A DNA stretch of 58,439 nt from Neisseria sp. (GCF_030523955.1 NZ_JAUNHL010000012.1:1-58439); one strand, 5' to 3'. Positions 25,564 through 34,227 are shown, counted from the first letter of the stretch. Made by a program: numbers and translations. Notes: generated by a model not told the origin, from the letters alone.

Positions 25564-27336
25564 ATGGACATCATTCAAACCGATGTGGCGATAGTGGGCG
25601 CCGGCGGCGCCGGTTTGCGTGCGGCGATTGAAATCGCACACACCGCACCCGACAAAACCGTACACCTGATTTCCAAAGTTTATCCGATGCGCAGCCACAC
25701 CGTGGCGGCGGAGGGCGGTTCGGCCGGCGTGGTGCGCGACGACGACTCGCTCGAAAACCACTTCAACGACACCGTTTCGGGCGGCGACTGGCTGTGCGAA
25801 CAGGATGTGGTGCAGTATTTCGTCGAGCACGCCACCGAAGAAATGATTCAAATGGAACACTGGGGCTGCCCGTGGTCGCGCCTGCCCGACGGCCGCGCCA
25901 ATGTACGCCGTTTCGGCGGCATGAAGATTCCGCGCACTTGGTTTGCTGCCGACAAAACCGGCTTCCATATGCTGCACACTTTGTTCCAAACTTCGATGCA
26001 GTATCCCAACATCAAACGCTTGGATGAACATTTCGCGCTTGATTTGTTAATTAATAACGGCGAATTGGCCGGTGTGTTGTGCTACGGCCTGCAAGAAGGC
26101 GTGGTGCGCGCGGTGCAGGCGAAAAGCGTGATTATCGCCACCGGCGGCGCGGGGCGCGTGTTTGCTTTCAACACCAACGGCGGCATCGTTACCGGCGACG
26201 GCATGGCGATGGCCTACCGCCACGGTGTGCCGCTGCGCGATATGGAGTTTGTTCAATACCACCCCACCGGCCTGCCCGGTTCGGGCATTCTGATGACCGA
26301 AGGCTGCCGCGGCGAAGGCGGTATTCTGGTGAACAAAGACGGCTACCGCTATTTGCAGGATTACGGCTTGGGCCCGGAAACGCCCATCGGCGAGCCGAAA
26401 AACAAATATATGGAGCTGGGGCCGCGCGACCGCCTGTCGCAGGCGTTCTACCACGAATGGAAAGCCGGCCGCACCATCAGCACGCCGCGCGGCGATGCGG
26501 TGTATTTGGATTTGCGCCATCTGGGCGAAGACTTCATCAACGAGCGGCTGCCGTTTATCCGCTCGCTGGCGCAGAAATTCGTCGGTGTCGATCCCGTGCA
26601 CGAGCCGATTCCGGTGCGCCCGACCGCGCACTACACCATGGGCGGCATCGAAACCAACCAGCGTTGCGAAACCCGCATCAAAGGGCTGTTTGCCGTAGGC
26701 GAATGCTCTTCGGTGGGCCTGCACGGTGCCAACCGTTTGGGCTCCAATTCGCTGGCCGAGCTGTGCGTATTCGGCAAAGTGGCGGGTGAAGATGCGCTGA
26801 AACACGCGCAAACCGCCGGCAGCGGCTTGAGCCGCGAAGCGTTCGCCGCATTGGCGGAGGAGGCCTACCAACCGTTTGCCGAGTTGAAAAACCGCACCGG
26901 AGGCACCGAGAAACCGGCCGACATTCGCCGCGAACTGGGCGCGATGATGGAGGCAGAAGTGGGCATTTACCGCAGCGCCGAAAACGGTGCGCGTGCCAAA
27001 GCCGCCATCCGCGATTTGAAAGCACGCTATCAGAATGTGCGCGTAACCGACCATTCCGATACTTATAACACCGACTGGATGACCACGGTTGAGTTGGGCT
27101 ACCTGCTGGATGTGGCCGAGGCGATGATTTATTCGGCCGATGCGCGCACCGAATCGCGCGGCGCACACCAGCGTTTGGATTTCCCCGAGCGCGACGATGA
27201 AAACTTCCTCAAACACACCCTGAGTTTCTACCGTGGCGCGCAAGAGCCACCGCAGATTGAATACAGCAGCGTGTTGATCACCCAATCGCAGCCCGCCAAA
27301 CGGGTTTACGGTGCCGAAGGGGAGAAAAAATCATGA
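25564..27336 (+). CDS. frdA: fumarate reductase flavoprotein subunit
   Basis: Catalytic subunit that reduces fumarate to succinate at the inner face of the membrane. The FAD fold is VAIVGAGGAGLRAAIE. The covalent-FAD histidine is in RSHTVAAEGGS. Active-site stretches TGLPGSG, RPTAHYTMGG and GLHGANRLGSNSLAEL are intact. ATG 25564 (MDIIQTDVAIVG) matches E. coli FrdA; an ATG 14 codons upstream is less likely. FrdA is favoured over SdhA because FrdB, FrdC and FrdD follow. The stop overlaps the frdB start (ATGA). Confidence 0.95.
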   Translation: MDIIQTDVAIVGAGGAGLRAAIEIAHTAPDKTVHLISKVYPMRSHTVAAEGGSAGVVRDDDSLENHFNDTVSGGDWLCEQDVVQYFVEHATEEMIQMEHWGCPWSRLPDGRANVRRFGGMKIPRTWFAADKTGFHMLHTLFQTSMQYPNIKRLDEHFALDLLINNGELAGVLCYGLQEGVVRAVQAKSVIIATGGAGRVFAFNTNGGIVTGDGMAMAYRHGVPLRDMEFVQYHPTGLPGSGILMTEGCRGEGGILVNKDGYRYLQDYGLGPETPIGEPKNKYMELGPRDRLSQAFYHEWKAGRTISTPRGDAVYLDLRHLGEDFINERLPFIRSLAQKFVGVDPVHEPIPVRPTAHYTMGGIETNQRCETRIKGLFAVGECSSVGLHGANRLGSNSLAELCVFGKVAGEDALKHAQTAGSGLSREAFAALAEEAYQPFAELKNRTGGTEKPADIRRELGAMMEAEVGIYRSAENGARAKAAIRDLKARYQNVRVTDHSDTYNTDWMTTVELGYLLDVAEAMIYSADARTESRGAHQRLDFPERDDENFLKHTLSFYRGAQEPPQIEYSSVLITQSQPAKRVYGAEGEKKS

Positions 27337-28082
27337 GCCATACCATCAAACTGGAAGTGATGCGCTACCGCCCGGGTGTCGACGAAAGACCGTGGCCGCA
27401 GGCATTTGAAATCGAGTGGACGCAGGACATGTCGATTCTGGATGCACTCGCCCTGATTAAAGACGATTTCGAACCGGAGCTGGCCTACCGCTGGTCGTGC
27501 CGCATGGAAGTGTGCGGCTCGTGCGGCATGGTGGTCAACGGCGAACCGAAACTTGCCTGCTCCACCTTTGTGCGCGATTACGCCGCAGTGGGCAAAATCA
27601 CTGTCGGCGCGCTTGATCAGTTCCCCATCGAAAAAGATTTGATTGTGGATGCCGATCCGTTTATCGCAAAACTCGAGTCGGTCAAACCCTATATCATCAA
27701 TAAAAAACCGCGCGCGCTGGCTGATAAGGAATACCGACAAACACCCGCCGAGCTGGCCAAATTCAAGCAATACACCATGTGTATCAATTGTATGCTGTGT
27801 TATCAGGCCTGCCCGCAGGTGGGTTTGAACGCCGATTTTCTCGGCCCGGCCGCCACCGCGCTGGCGCACCGCTACAACCTCGACAACCGCGACACCGGCA
27901 AGGCCGAACGCTTTAAAGTGATGAACGACGAAAACGGCATCTGGCCATGCACGTTTGTGGGTTACTGCTCGGAAGTATGCCCGAAACACGTCGATCCCGC
28001 CGGCGCCATCCAGCAGGCCAAAGCCGCCGCCGTACCTTCTTGGGCCTTGTCTTTGCTGAAAAAAGAGGGAGAATCACGATGA
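27333..28082 (+). CDS. frdB: fumarate reductase iron-sulfur subunit
   Basis: A 249-residue electron-transfer subunit. The [2Fe-2S] domain has SCRMEVCGSCGM and a distal Cys (LACSTF). The C-terminal ferredoxin-type domain has CINCMLCYQACPQ and CSEVCPKHVDP for the [4Fe-4S] and [3Fe-4S] clusters. It passes electrons from the FrdCD quinol site to FAD in FrdA. ATGA overlaps occur at both ends. Confidence 0.96.
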   Translation: MSHTIKLEVMRYRPGVDERPWPQAFEIEWTQDMSILDALALIKDDFEPELAYRWSCRMEVCGSCGMVVNGEPKLACSTFVRDYAAVGKITVGALDQFPIEKDLIVDADPFIAKLESVKPYIINKKPRALADKEYRQTPAELAKFKQYTMCINCMLCYQACPQVGLNADFLGPAATALAHRYNLDNRDTGKAERFKVMNDENGIWPCTFVGYCSEVCPKHVDPAGAIQQAKAAAVPSWALSLLKKEGESR

Positions 28083-28471
28083 GCCGCAAACCGTATACCG
28101 CCAAACAGCCGGCCGGTTGGTACCGGCAAAACCGCTTTTTCAAGCTTTATATGCTGCGCGAATTAACCAGCGTGCCGGTGGCGCTGGCGGCGCTGAATCT
28201 GTTTGCGGGTTTGGCCTGCCTATCCGGCAGTTCGGATGCTTGGGCCGCTTGGATTAATGTGCAGAAACATCCGCTGATGCTGATATTCAACCTGTTTGCC
28301 ATCGCCGCCGCTGGTTTCAACAGCAAAACCTGGTTTGAAGCCGTACCCAAGGCAATGCCGATACAGAAAGGCGAGAAATTCGTGCCTGCGCAAAAATTGG
28401 TGCGCGCCGCTTGGTATGTTTTTGCCGGCGTGTTCCTATTATTGGTGCTGATGACCCTGATCGCTTCGTAA
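28079..28471 (+). CDS. frdC: fumarate reductase membrane anchor C
   Basis: 130 residues, three transmembrane helices. It begins MSRKPYTAKQPAGWYRQNRFFKLYMLRELTSVP, closely following the E. coli FrdC pattern (RKPY...FYRFYMLREGTAVP), and has KTWFEAVPKAM near the cytoplasmic loop. With FrdD it forms the quinol site. No haem-ligand pattern is evident, as in the E. coli-type enzyme. The start overlaps frdB by four bases. Confidence 0.93.
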   Translation: MSRKPYTAKQPAGWYRQNRFFKLYMLRELTSVPVALAALNLFAGLACLSGSSDAWAAWINVQKHPLMLIFNLFAIAAAGFNSKTWFEAVPKAMPIQKGEKFVPAQKLVRAAWYVFAGVFLLLVLMTLIAS

Positions 28472-28485
28472 AACGGGAGAAAAAT

Positions 28486-28833
28486 ATGAGCAATAAACAC
28501 ATGAAACCTTTGTATTGGGGCATTTTCTCTGCCGGCGGTACGGTGGCGGCACTGGTGTTGGCGCCCTTGATTGCCGTATTGTGCATCCTGCTGCCGTTCG
28601 GCGTACTCGGCAATGCCGGTGAGTTTTACCGCAGCCTGCACGGCATCATCAGCGATAAATTCGTGTATTTCATCGCGGCTGCGCTGTTGTTTGCCATTTT
28701 GTGGCACGGCGTACACCGTTTTTACTACATCCTGCATGATATGCATTTTCACGTCGGCAACCGTACCCGTTGGGGATTTTACGGTTTTGCGACGGCGGTG
28801 TTTCTGTTGATGGTATTAATCGGCTGGTTTTAA
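28486..28833 (+). CDS. frdD: fumarate reductase membrane anchor D
   Basis: 115 residues with three hydrophobic helices. FrdD landmarks include the opening KPLYWGIFSAGG, the HGVHRFYYILHDMHFHV segment near helix III and a short C-terminal helix. GGGAGA precedes ATG 28486, 14 bases after frdC. Last gene of the frd operon. Confidence 0.92.
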   Translation: MSNKHMKPLYWGIFSAGGTVAALVLAPLIAVLCILLPFGVLGNAGEFYRSLHGIISDKFVYFIAAALLFAILWHGVHRFYYILHDMHFHVGNRTRWGFYGFATAVFLLMVLIGWF

Positions 28834-28841
28834 CCCGCTAT

Positions 28842-28904
28842 AGATTGCCAAACCCCATGCCTGTCTGAAAAATTTTTTCAGACAGGCATGGGGTTTGGCA
28901 ATCT
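28842..28904 (+). terminator. very long inverted DUS terminator of frd operon
   Basis: 31-bp perfect stem. The inverted DUS pair is extended by a further 15 bases of perfect symmetry (AGATTGCCAAACCCC) with a one-base centre. It starts eight bases after the frdD stop. Confidence 0.85.
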
Positions 28905-28952
28905 GCTGCTTACGGTATAATTACACGTTCTTCCTTTCATTTTTTCTTTCCT

Positions 28953-29516
28953 ATGCCCCGCACCGCTTCTTCGGCTTTTTTGCGCCGCCTCTCGTACCAC
29001 TTGCGCCAAGGCGGCTTGTTGGCGTATCCGACCGAGTCTTGCTACGGCATCGGCTGCCTGCCGCGCAACAACCGGGCGCTGCGCCGTTTGGTGCGTCTGA
29101 AAAAACGGCCACAGGATAAAGGCATGATTGTCATCGGCGACACAGTGGAACAGTTGCAGCCTTTGCTGCGCCCGTTGGACAAACCGACGCTGGCGGAACT
29201 CAAACGGCAATGGCCGGCGCGCAAAACCTTCCTGCTGCCGGCCGATAGCCGCCTGCCGCCCTTATTGCGCGGCCGCGGACGCAGCAAGTTGGCGGTGCGG
29301 GTGCCGGATCACGCTGTCGCACGCAGCTTGTGCCGCCAACTGAATACGCCGCTGGTGTCGACTTCCTGCAACCTTGCCGGACGCCAGCCGGTTAAAACCG
29401 AGCGGGAAGCACGCCGCCTCTTCGGTCGGCGTTTGATGATAGTCGGCGGCCGCATCGGCAATGCCCGCACCCCCAGCCAGATTATCGATTGGGCGAGCGG
29501 CCGCCGTTTGCGCTGA
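28953..29516 (+). CDS. tsaC: threonylcarbamoyl-AMP synthase (YrdC/Sua5 family)
   Basis: Makes threonylcarbamoyl-AMP for the t6A modification at position 37 of ANN-decoding tRNAs. 187 residues, the length of single-domain TsaC. The substrate pocket motifs are present: YPTESCYGIGC, KKRPQDKGMIVI and LVSTSCNLAG. It is highly Arg-rich. Little spacer separates it from the frd terminator, and no strong ribosome-binding site is seen. The 290 bases after it hold a single DUS at 29726-29739. Confidence 0.92.
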   Translation: MPRTASSAFLRRLSYHLRQGGLLAYPTESCYGIGCLPRNNRALRRLVRLKKRPQDKGMIVIGDTVEQLQPLLRPLDKPTLAELKRQWPARKTFLLPADSRLPPLLRGRGRSKLAVRVPDHAVARSLCRQLNTPLVSTSCNLAGRQPVKTEREARRLFGRRLMIVGGRIGNARTPSQIIDWASGRRLR

Positions 29517-29808
29517 TGCTGTTTTGTAAGTTACCGCCACCGGTCGAGCGTTTCGGCGGGCTTTTTTGCCACACTGTCGTATACAGCGTTATCCGGCAGC
29601 GAAGTCGGTAATTTTCCGTAAAACACTACTTTTATCCGATAAATCCGCCGATTACCTTGCGGCTTACCGTTGGTAGCGTTTGCAGGCCTAAAAGAAAAAC
29701 ATACATGAATGTATTTAAACGTAAATGCCTGTCTGAAACATTGCTACAAAGTGTCGTAATTTAATAAAATGTAATCATTTGAATTTAAGCGCCCGGCTTT
29801 TTACGCCC

Positions 29809-30612
29809 ATGACCACCCCGTTTATCGAAATGCAGGACGTTGCGTTTGCCTATGGCGAACGCACCATCCTCAACAATGTGAATCTCAGTATCCGCCAAGG
29901 TACGTTTGCCGCCATTATGGGCGGCTCCGGCAGCGGCAAAACCACGCTGATGCGCCTGATTACCGGCCAGATTCATCCGCAACAGGGAAGGGTATTGGTA
30001 GACGGCCGCGATCTGGCCGCTTTGTCGCACGGAGAATTGTACGAACACCGGCGCCGTATGGGCGTGTTGTTCCAACAAGGCGCGCTGTTTACCGATCTTT
30101 CGGTTTACGACAACATCGCGTTTCCGATGCGCGAATTAACCAAACTGCCCGAGCGGGTGATTCGTGATTTGGTGATTTTAAAATTGAACGCAGTCGGCCT
30201 GCGCGGGGTCGAACATTTAATGCCTGCCGAACTTTCCGGCGGAATGTCGCGCCGCGTGGCGCTGGCGCGCACCATCGCGCTTGATCCCGAGCTGATGCTG
30301 TATGACGAGCCGTTTACCGGCCTTGATCCGATCTCGCTGGGCGTGATTGCCCATTTGATCAGCCGCATCAACAGCGCTTTGCGCTCCACCAGCGTGATGG
30401 TTACCCATGATATCGAGCAATCGTTGAAGATTGTCGATCAGGTGATTTTTCTCGCACACGGTGAAATTGTGTTTTCCGGTTCGCCTGCTCAGATGCGCGA
30501 GTTGGATTCGCCTTGGGTGCGCCAGTTTGTCGGCGGGGAGCCGAACGGGCCGGTAGCTTTCCGCTATCCGGCACCGACTACTTTGCAACAGGATTTGTTG
30601 GATAAACCATGA
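29809..30612 (+). CDS. mlaF: phospholipid transport ATPase MlaF
   Basis: ATPase of the Mla system that moves phospholipids between outer and inner membranes and keeps the outer leaflet asymmetric. Walker A GGSGSGKTT, signature LSGGMSRR and Walker B LYDEPFTGLDP are intact; 267 residues. ATG 29809 (MTTPFIEMQDVAFAYG) is chosen because the upstream in-frame codon is only TTG. First gene of the mla operon, with a lone DUS about 70 bases upstream. Confidence 0.95.
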   Translation: MTTPFIEMQDVAFAYGERTILNNVNLSIRQGTFAAIMGGSGSGKTTLMRLITGQIHPQQGRVLVDGRDLAALSHGELYEHRRRMGVLFQQGALFTDLSVYDNIAFPMRELTKLPERVIRDLVILKLNAVGLRGVEHLMPAELSGGMSRRVALARTIALDPELMLYDEPFTGLDPISLGVIAHLISRINSALRSTSVMVTHDIEQSLKIVDQVIFLAHGEIVFSGSPAQMRELDSPWVRQFVGGEPNGPVAFRYPAPTTLQQDLLDKP

Positions 30613-30917
30613 GTAACCCGATTTACCGGTGGGATACCGTTTGCTTTGCCGCCGAACATGAAGACCCGGATGATTTGCATGAAAAACTGCATCAGTGGAT
30701 TGCGAAAAACTTCAAATTGTCCCATCGCGGTATTCCGTTGCATGTAATGTGCATGGCCGCGCACGCTTGCGGCTTCGAGTGGCATGTTACCGATTACCGC
30801 TTGGGCGACACTGCGATTTTACTGTTCCAAGGCCGCGGCAACGGCGGCAGCCTGAGCTTGGCTGCCGAAGAATATAAAAGCGATATTTTGCGCATTGTGC
30901 GCGAGCAAATAAGTTAA
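30609..30917 (+). CDS. conserved-looking small protein in mla operon, unknown function
   Basis: 102 residues, overlapping the mlaF stop by four bases (ATGA), so it is surely translated with it. No signal peptide or membrane segment. It begins MSNPIYRWDTVCFAAEHEDPDDL and is rich in His, Cys and Asp (HVMCMAAHACGFEWHVTDY), hinting at metal binding or a compact alpha/beta domain. The usual mlaF-mlaE order is interrupted by this gene. No family is recognised; a cytoplasmic partner of the MlaF ATPase is a guess. Confidence 0.75.
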   Translation: MSNPIYRWDTVCFAAEHEDPDDLHEKLHQWIAKNFKLSHRGIPLHVMCMAAHACGFEWHVTDYRLGDTAILLFQGRGNGGSLSLAAEEYKSDILRIVREQIS

Positions 30918-30919
30918 AC

Positions 30920-30962
30920 CCTTTTCAGACAGGCATATAGGGTCGCAATGCCTGCCTGAAAT
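30920..30962. other. DUS plus variant DUS between operon genes
   Basis: TTTTCAGACAGGCAT at 30922 and, 13 bases on, ATGCCTGCCTGAAA with one substitution. The pair faces outward (DUS cores at the outside), so the strong inward hairpin of other pairs is altered. Transcription probably reads through to mlaE. Confidence 0.6.
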
Positions 30963-31019
30963 AACCGCATAACCGCACGGTGCAGTTTCTGTGGGGCGGG
31001 CATTTACTTCGAACGATAT

Positions 31020-31796
31020 ATGAATTTTTTTCGTACTCTCGGCGCCAAAATTTTGAATTTTCTGCAAGCATTAGGCAGCGTTTGCCTGTTTTTGCTACAG
31101 ATTCTGGCCCATTCCGGTACCGCCGTTACCCGTTTCCGTTTGAGCATACGCCAGATTTATTTTGCCGGCGTGTTATCGGTGCTGATTATTGCCGTTTCCG
31201 GCTTATTTGTCGGCATGGTATTGGGTTTGCAGGGCTATACCCAGCTTGTGAAATTCAAGTCGGCCGATATGTTGGGCTTTATGGTGGCCGCATCGCTGTT
31301 GCGCGAATTGGGGCCGGTGCTGGCAGCCATTTTGTTTGCCAGCAGTGCCGGCGGGGCGATGACCAGCGAAATCGGCCTGATGAAAACCACCGAACAGCTG
31401 GAAGCAATGAATGTGATGGCAGTCAATCCGGTGGCGCGTGTGGTGGCGCCGCGGTTTTGGGCGGGCGTATTCTCCATGCCCCTACTGGCCTCGATTTTCA
31501 ATGTGGCCGGTATTTATGGCGCCTGGTTGGTCGGCGTGCAGTGGCTGGGCTTGGACAGCGGCATTTTTTGGTCGAATATGCAGAACAATATTTCGTTCGG
31601 TTACGATATCCTCAACGGCCTGATTAAATCCGTCTGCTTCGGCGTAGCGGTGACCCTGATTGCCGTACATCAAGGCTTTCACAGTGTACCGACTTCCGAG
31701 GGCATCTTGCGCGCCAGTACCCGTACCGTAGTTTCCAGTGCGTTAACCGTATTGGCGATTGATTTTATTTTAACCGCATTTATGTTTACCGAGTGA
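31020..31796 (+). CDS. mlaE: phospholipid transport permease MlaE
   Basis: 258-residue integral inner-membrane protein of the MlaE/TTG2B permease family, with five to six hydrophobic helices. Family landmarks include LRELGPVLAAILFASSAGGAMTSEIGLM and VVAPRFWAGVFSMPLL. It forms the channel above the MlaF dimer and below the MlaD hexamer. mlaD follows four bases after the stop. Confidence 0.95.
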   Translation: MNFFRTLGAKILNFLQALGSVCLFLLQILAHSGTAVTRFRLSIRQIYFAGVLSVLIIAVSGLFVGMVLGLQGYTQLVKFKSADMLGFMVAASLLRELGPVLAAILFASSAGGAMTSEIGLMKTTEQLEAMNVMAVNPVARVVAPRFWAGVFSMPLLASIFNVAGIYGAWLVGVQWLGLDSGIFWSNMQNNISFGYDILNGLIKSVCFGVAVTLIAVHQGFHSVPTSEGILRASTRTVVSSALTVLAIDFILTAFMFTE

Positions 31797-31800
31797 CGAC

Positions 31801-32313
31801 ATGAAAAGAAGTACTTTAGAAATCTGGGTCGGCCTGTTTGTGGCACTGGGCATTGCTGCCATCGCCTTCCTCTCGTTGCGCGTCGCCCAAGGAATGCCGT
31901 GGGGCAGCTCCGCCCAACAAACTTATACCGTTTATGCCGATTTCTCCGACATCGGCGGCTTGAAAGTGAAGGCGCCGGTGCGTACCGCCGGCGTGTTGGT
32001 CGGCCGGGTTTCCGATATACAGCTTGATCCTAAAAGCTATCAGGCCAAAGTCAGCCTGGCGTTGGACGGACAATATAAGTTCAGCAGCGATGTGAGCGCG
32101 CAAATCCTGACTTCCGGCCTATTGGGCGAGCAATACATCGGTCTTGTCCAAGGCGGCGATACCGAGGATTTGAAAGCCGGCGATACCATTACCTTAACCA
32201 GCTCCGCGATGGTATTGGAAAACCTGATCGGCAAGTTTATGACCAGTTTTACCGAGAAAAACGCCCAATCTTCGCCCGGCGAGGCAGCCGCCAGCGATGC
32301 CGGGCAGCAATAA
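31801..32313 (+). CDS. mlaD: MCE-domain phospholipid-binding protein MlaD
   Basis: 170 residues. One N-terminal transmembrane helix (LEIWVGLFVALGIAAIAFLSLRVA) is followed by a single MCE domain (YTVYADFSDIGGLKVKAPVRTAGVLVGRVSDI) and a hydrophobic core-forming helix. The hexamer forms a lipid-conducting ring in the periplasm attached to MlaE. The C-terminal tail is short and polar. Confidence 0.95.
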   Translation: MKRSTLEIWVGLFVALGIAAIAFLSLRVAQGMPWGSSAQQTYTVYADFSDIGGLKVKAPVRTAGVLVGRVSDIQLDPKSYQAKVSLALDGQYKFSSDVSAQILTSGLLGEQYIGLVQGGDTEDLKAGDTITLTSSAMVLENLIGKFMTSFTEKNAQSSPGEAAASDAGQQ

Positions 32314-32363
32314 ATCCAACATTTTTAAGAATTGAAATTCGATAACACACAAGGAATCCGTAA

Positions 32364-32960
32364 ATGAAAAAATCAGCATTGATTTCCGCTTTGAGCATCG
32401 GCGTGATGAGCATCAGCATGGCGTTTGCCGCGCCGCAGGACGCAGTTAACCAGGTGCGCGGTAACGCCACCGAAGTATTGAATATTTTGTCTAAAGCCAA
32501 CGGCAGCAACAATGCCACCGTGCGCAAACAAGCCGAAAATTATGCGGTGCCGTATTTCGATTTCGAACGCATGACCGCACTGGCCGTCGGCAACCCTTGG
32601 CGTACCGCCACACCGGTGCAACGCAAGGCGCTGACCGAGCAATTCAAAACCCTGTTGATCCGCACTTATTCCGGCACCATGCTGCAATACAAAAACGCCA
32701 AAGTAAATGTATTGAACAACCCGCAAGTGAATAAAGGCGGCCAAGAAGTCGTGGTGCGCGCCGAGATTCAGCAGCCTGGCGGCCAAAAAGTGGGCATGGA
32801 CTTTACCACTTACCAAAGCGGCAACAAATACCGTGTTTATAACGTAGCGGTGGAGGGCGCAAGCTTGGTAACCGTTTACCGCAACCAGTTTGGCGAAACC
32901 ATCCGCAACAAAGGCATAGACGGCCTGATTGCCGATTTGAAAGCAAAAAACAGCAAATAA
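32364..32960 (+). CDS. mlaC: periplasmic phospholipid shuttle MlaC
   Basis: 198 residues with a cleavable signal peptide (MKKSALISALSIGVMSISMAFAAPQ). It has the MlaC/Ttg2 fold, with AVPYFDFERMTALAVGNPWRTATPVQRKALTEQFKTLL as landmark. Carries a phospholipid between MlaA in the outer membrane and MlaD. AAGGA precedes ATG 32364. Confidence 0.95.
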   Translation: MKKSALISALSIGVMSISMAFAAPQDAVNQVRGNATEVLNILSKANGSNNATVRKQAENYAVPYFDFERMTALAVGNPWRTATPVQRKALTEQFKTLLIRTYSGTMLQYKNAKVNVLNNPQVNKGGQEVVVRAEIQQPGGQKVGMDFTTYQSGNKYRVYNVAVEGASLVTVYRNQFGETIRNKGIDGLIADLKAKNSK

Positions 32961-32962
32961 AT

Positions 32963-33238
32963 ATGCAAATAGAAATCCGTGACGGCATTTTGCTGCTTGG
33001 CGGCGATATCACCGTCAGCACGCTGAACGACAGTGATCTGCAAAGGTTTGAGCGAGCCTGCGCCGATCCTGCCGTCACGCAAATCGATTTATCGGGTATC
33101 GGCCGCGCCGATTCGGCCTGTTTGGCACTGTTGCTGATTGCGCGCCGCCGCCAACCGCCGGTCAGCTTTTTGCAGCTGCCCGCTTCGGTACGCGCGCTGG
33201 CTGAACTTTACGAAATCAACGATTGGATCAGCACATGA
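32963..33238 (+). CDS. mlaB: STAS-domain protein MlaB
   Basis: 91-residue cytoplasmic STAS domain that stabilises the MlaFE complex. Pattern: ILLLGGDITVSTLNDSDL...IDLSGIGRADSACLALLLIARRR with the conserved Asp-Ser pair. It starts two bases after mlaC and overlaps mlaA by four. Confidence 0.9.
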   Translation: MQIEIRDGILLLGGDITVSTLNDSDLQRFERACADPAVTQIDLSGIGRADSACLALLLIARRRQPPVSFLQLPASVRALAELYEINDWIST

Positions 33239-34113
33239 AAAATACCACTGCCGGCGTTTTGACCGCGCTGATGCTGGCTGCACCGTTAGCCGCATGGGCC
33301 GAAAGCAATCCGCAAGACCCTTATGAGGGTTACAACCGTTTTATGTTTAAAATAAACGATACCGCCGACCGTTATGTTTTGACGCCGGTGGTTCGCGGCT
33401 ACCGTTATGTGACCCCGAAGCCGGTGCGCACTGGTGTAAGCAATTTTTATAACAACCTGCGCGATGTGGTCAGCTTCGGCAGCAATGTATTGCGGTTGGA
33501 TGTGAAACGCGCCAGTGAAGATTTGGTGCGCGTGGGCATCAACACCACTTTTGGTATAGGCGGTTTGATCAATATTGCCGATGCCGGCGGTATTCCGAAC
33601 AACAAAAATACCTTAGGCGATACTTTTGCCAGCTGGGGTTGGAAAAACAGCAATTATTTTGTTTATCCCCTAAGCGGCCCCTCTACCGTACGCGATGCCG
33701 TCGGTACCACCATTATCAGCGTTTACCCGGTTGACAACGCGATTTTCCAAAGCAGTGCAAGCCGTATTACTGCCAAAGCGCTCAATGCGGTGAACCGTCG
33801 CGAAGAGTTATTGGATTTAACTGATAACCTCGACGATGCGGTATTGGATCCTTATACTGCTACCCGCGATTTATATATGCAGATGCGTACCCGTCAAGTC
33901 GGCGGTAAATTACCCCAGGCAAGCAATGATGATGTGGATATCGATGAATTGGTGGCTCCGGATAGCAGTGGGGACAGTTCCATAGATATGGGCACGGATA
34001 ATGCCAATGCAGCACAAGCAGCTGCTCCTTCCGTTCCGGCAGACGATTACACCCGTAATCCCGATGGTTGGGTACCGGTTGCACCATCGGCTGAAACAAC
34101 TTCTTCGCAATAA
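33235..34113 (+). CDS. mlaA: outer-membrane phospholipid-removal protein MlaA (VacJ)
   Basis: 292 residues. The MlaA domain is clear: DPYEGYNRFMFKINDTADRYVLTPVVRGYRYV, then NNLRDVV, NTTFGIGGLINIADAGG and GPSTVRDAVG. It extracts mislocated phospholipids from the outer leaflet. The signal peptide (MKNTTAGVLTALMLAAPLAAWAE) has no lipobox cysteine, unlike the E. coli lipoprotein; it looks like a signal-peptidase-I substrate. The last ~70 residues are an acidic, low-complexity extension (DDVDIDELVAPDSSGDSS). The start ATG 33235 overlaps mlaB. Confidence 0.94.
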   Translation: MKNTTAGVLTALMLAAPLAAWAESNPQDPYEGYNRFMFKINDTADRYVLTPVVRGYRYVTPKPVRTGVSNFYNNLRDVVSFGSNVLRLDVKRASEDLVRVGINTTFGIGGLINIADAGGIPNNKNTLGDTFASWGWKNSNYFVYPLSGPSTVRDAVGTTIISVYPVDNAIFQSSASRITAKALNAVNRREELLDLTDNLDDAVLDPYTATRDLYMQMRTRQVGGKLPQASNDDVDIDELVAPDSSGDSSIDMGTDNANAAQAAAPSVPADDYTRNPDGWVPVAPSAETTSSQ

Positions 34114-34125
34114 AAACGATCTAAA

Positions 34126-34163
34126 GCAAATGCCTGTCTGAAAACTTTTCAGACAGGCATTTC
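34126..34163 (+). terminator. inverted DUS terminator of mla operon
   Basis: AAATGCCTGTCTGAAAA / TTTTCAGACAGGCATTT pair 13 bases after the mlaA stop. Confidence 0.85.
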
Positions 34164-34179
34164 TTTTAAAATAAAAGAA

Positions 34180-34209
34180 AAAAGCCATCCGCTTTAACGG
34201 ATGGCTTTT
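34180..34209. terminator. second hairpin terminator
   Basis: AAGCCATCCG/CGGATGGCTT stem flanked by A and T runs, so it can work from either side for convergent mlaA and gdhA. Confidence 0.8.
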
Positions 34210-34227
34210 TCTACCGGCTTTGCCCGG

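Noticed and set aside
14084-27285. Long open frames antisense to glmS, prlC, hmp, frdA and others
   Set aside because: They lie opposite well-conserved GC-rich genes, have Arg/Ala/Pro-rich compositions typical of shadow frames, and lack ribosome-binding sites.
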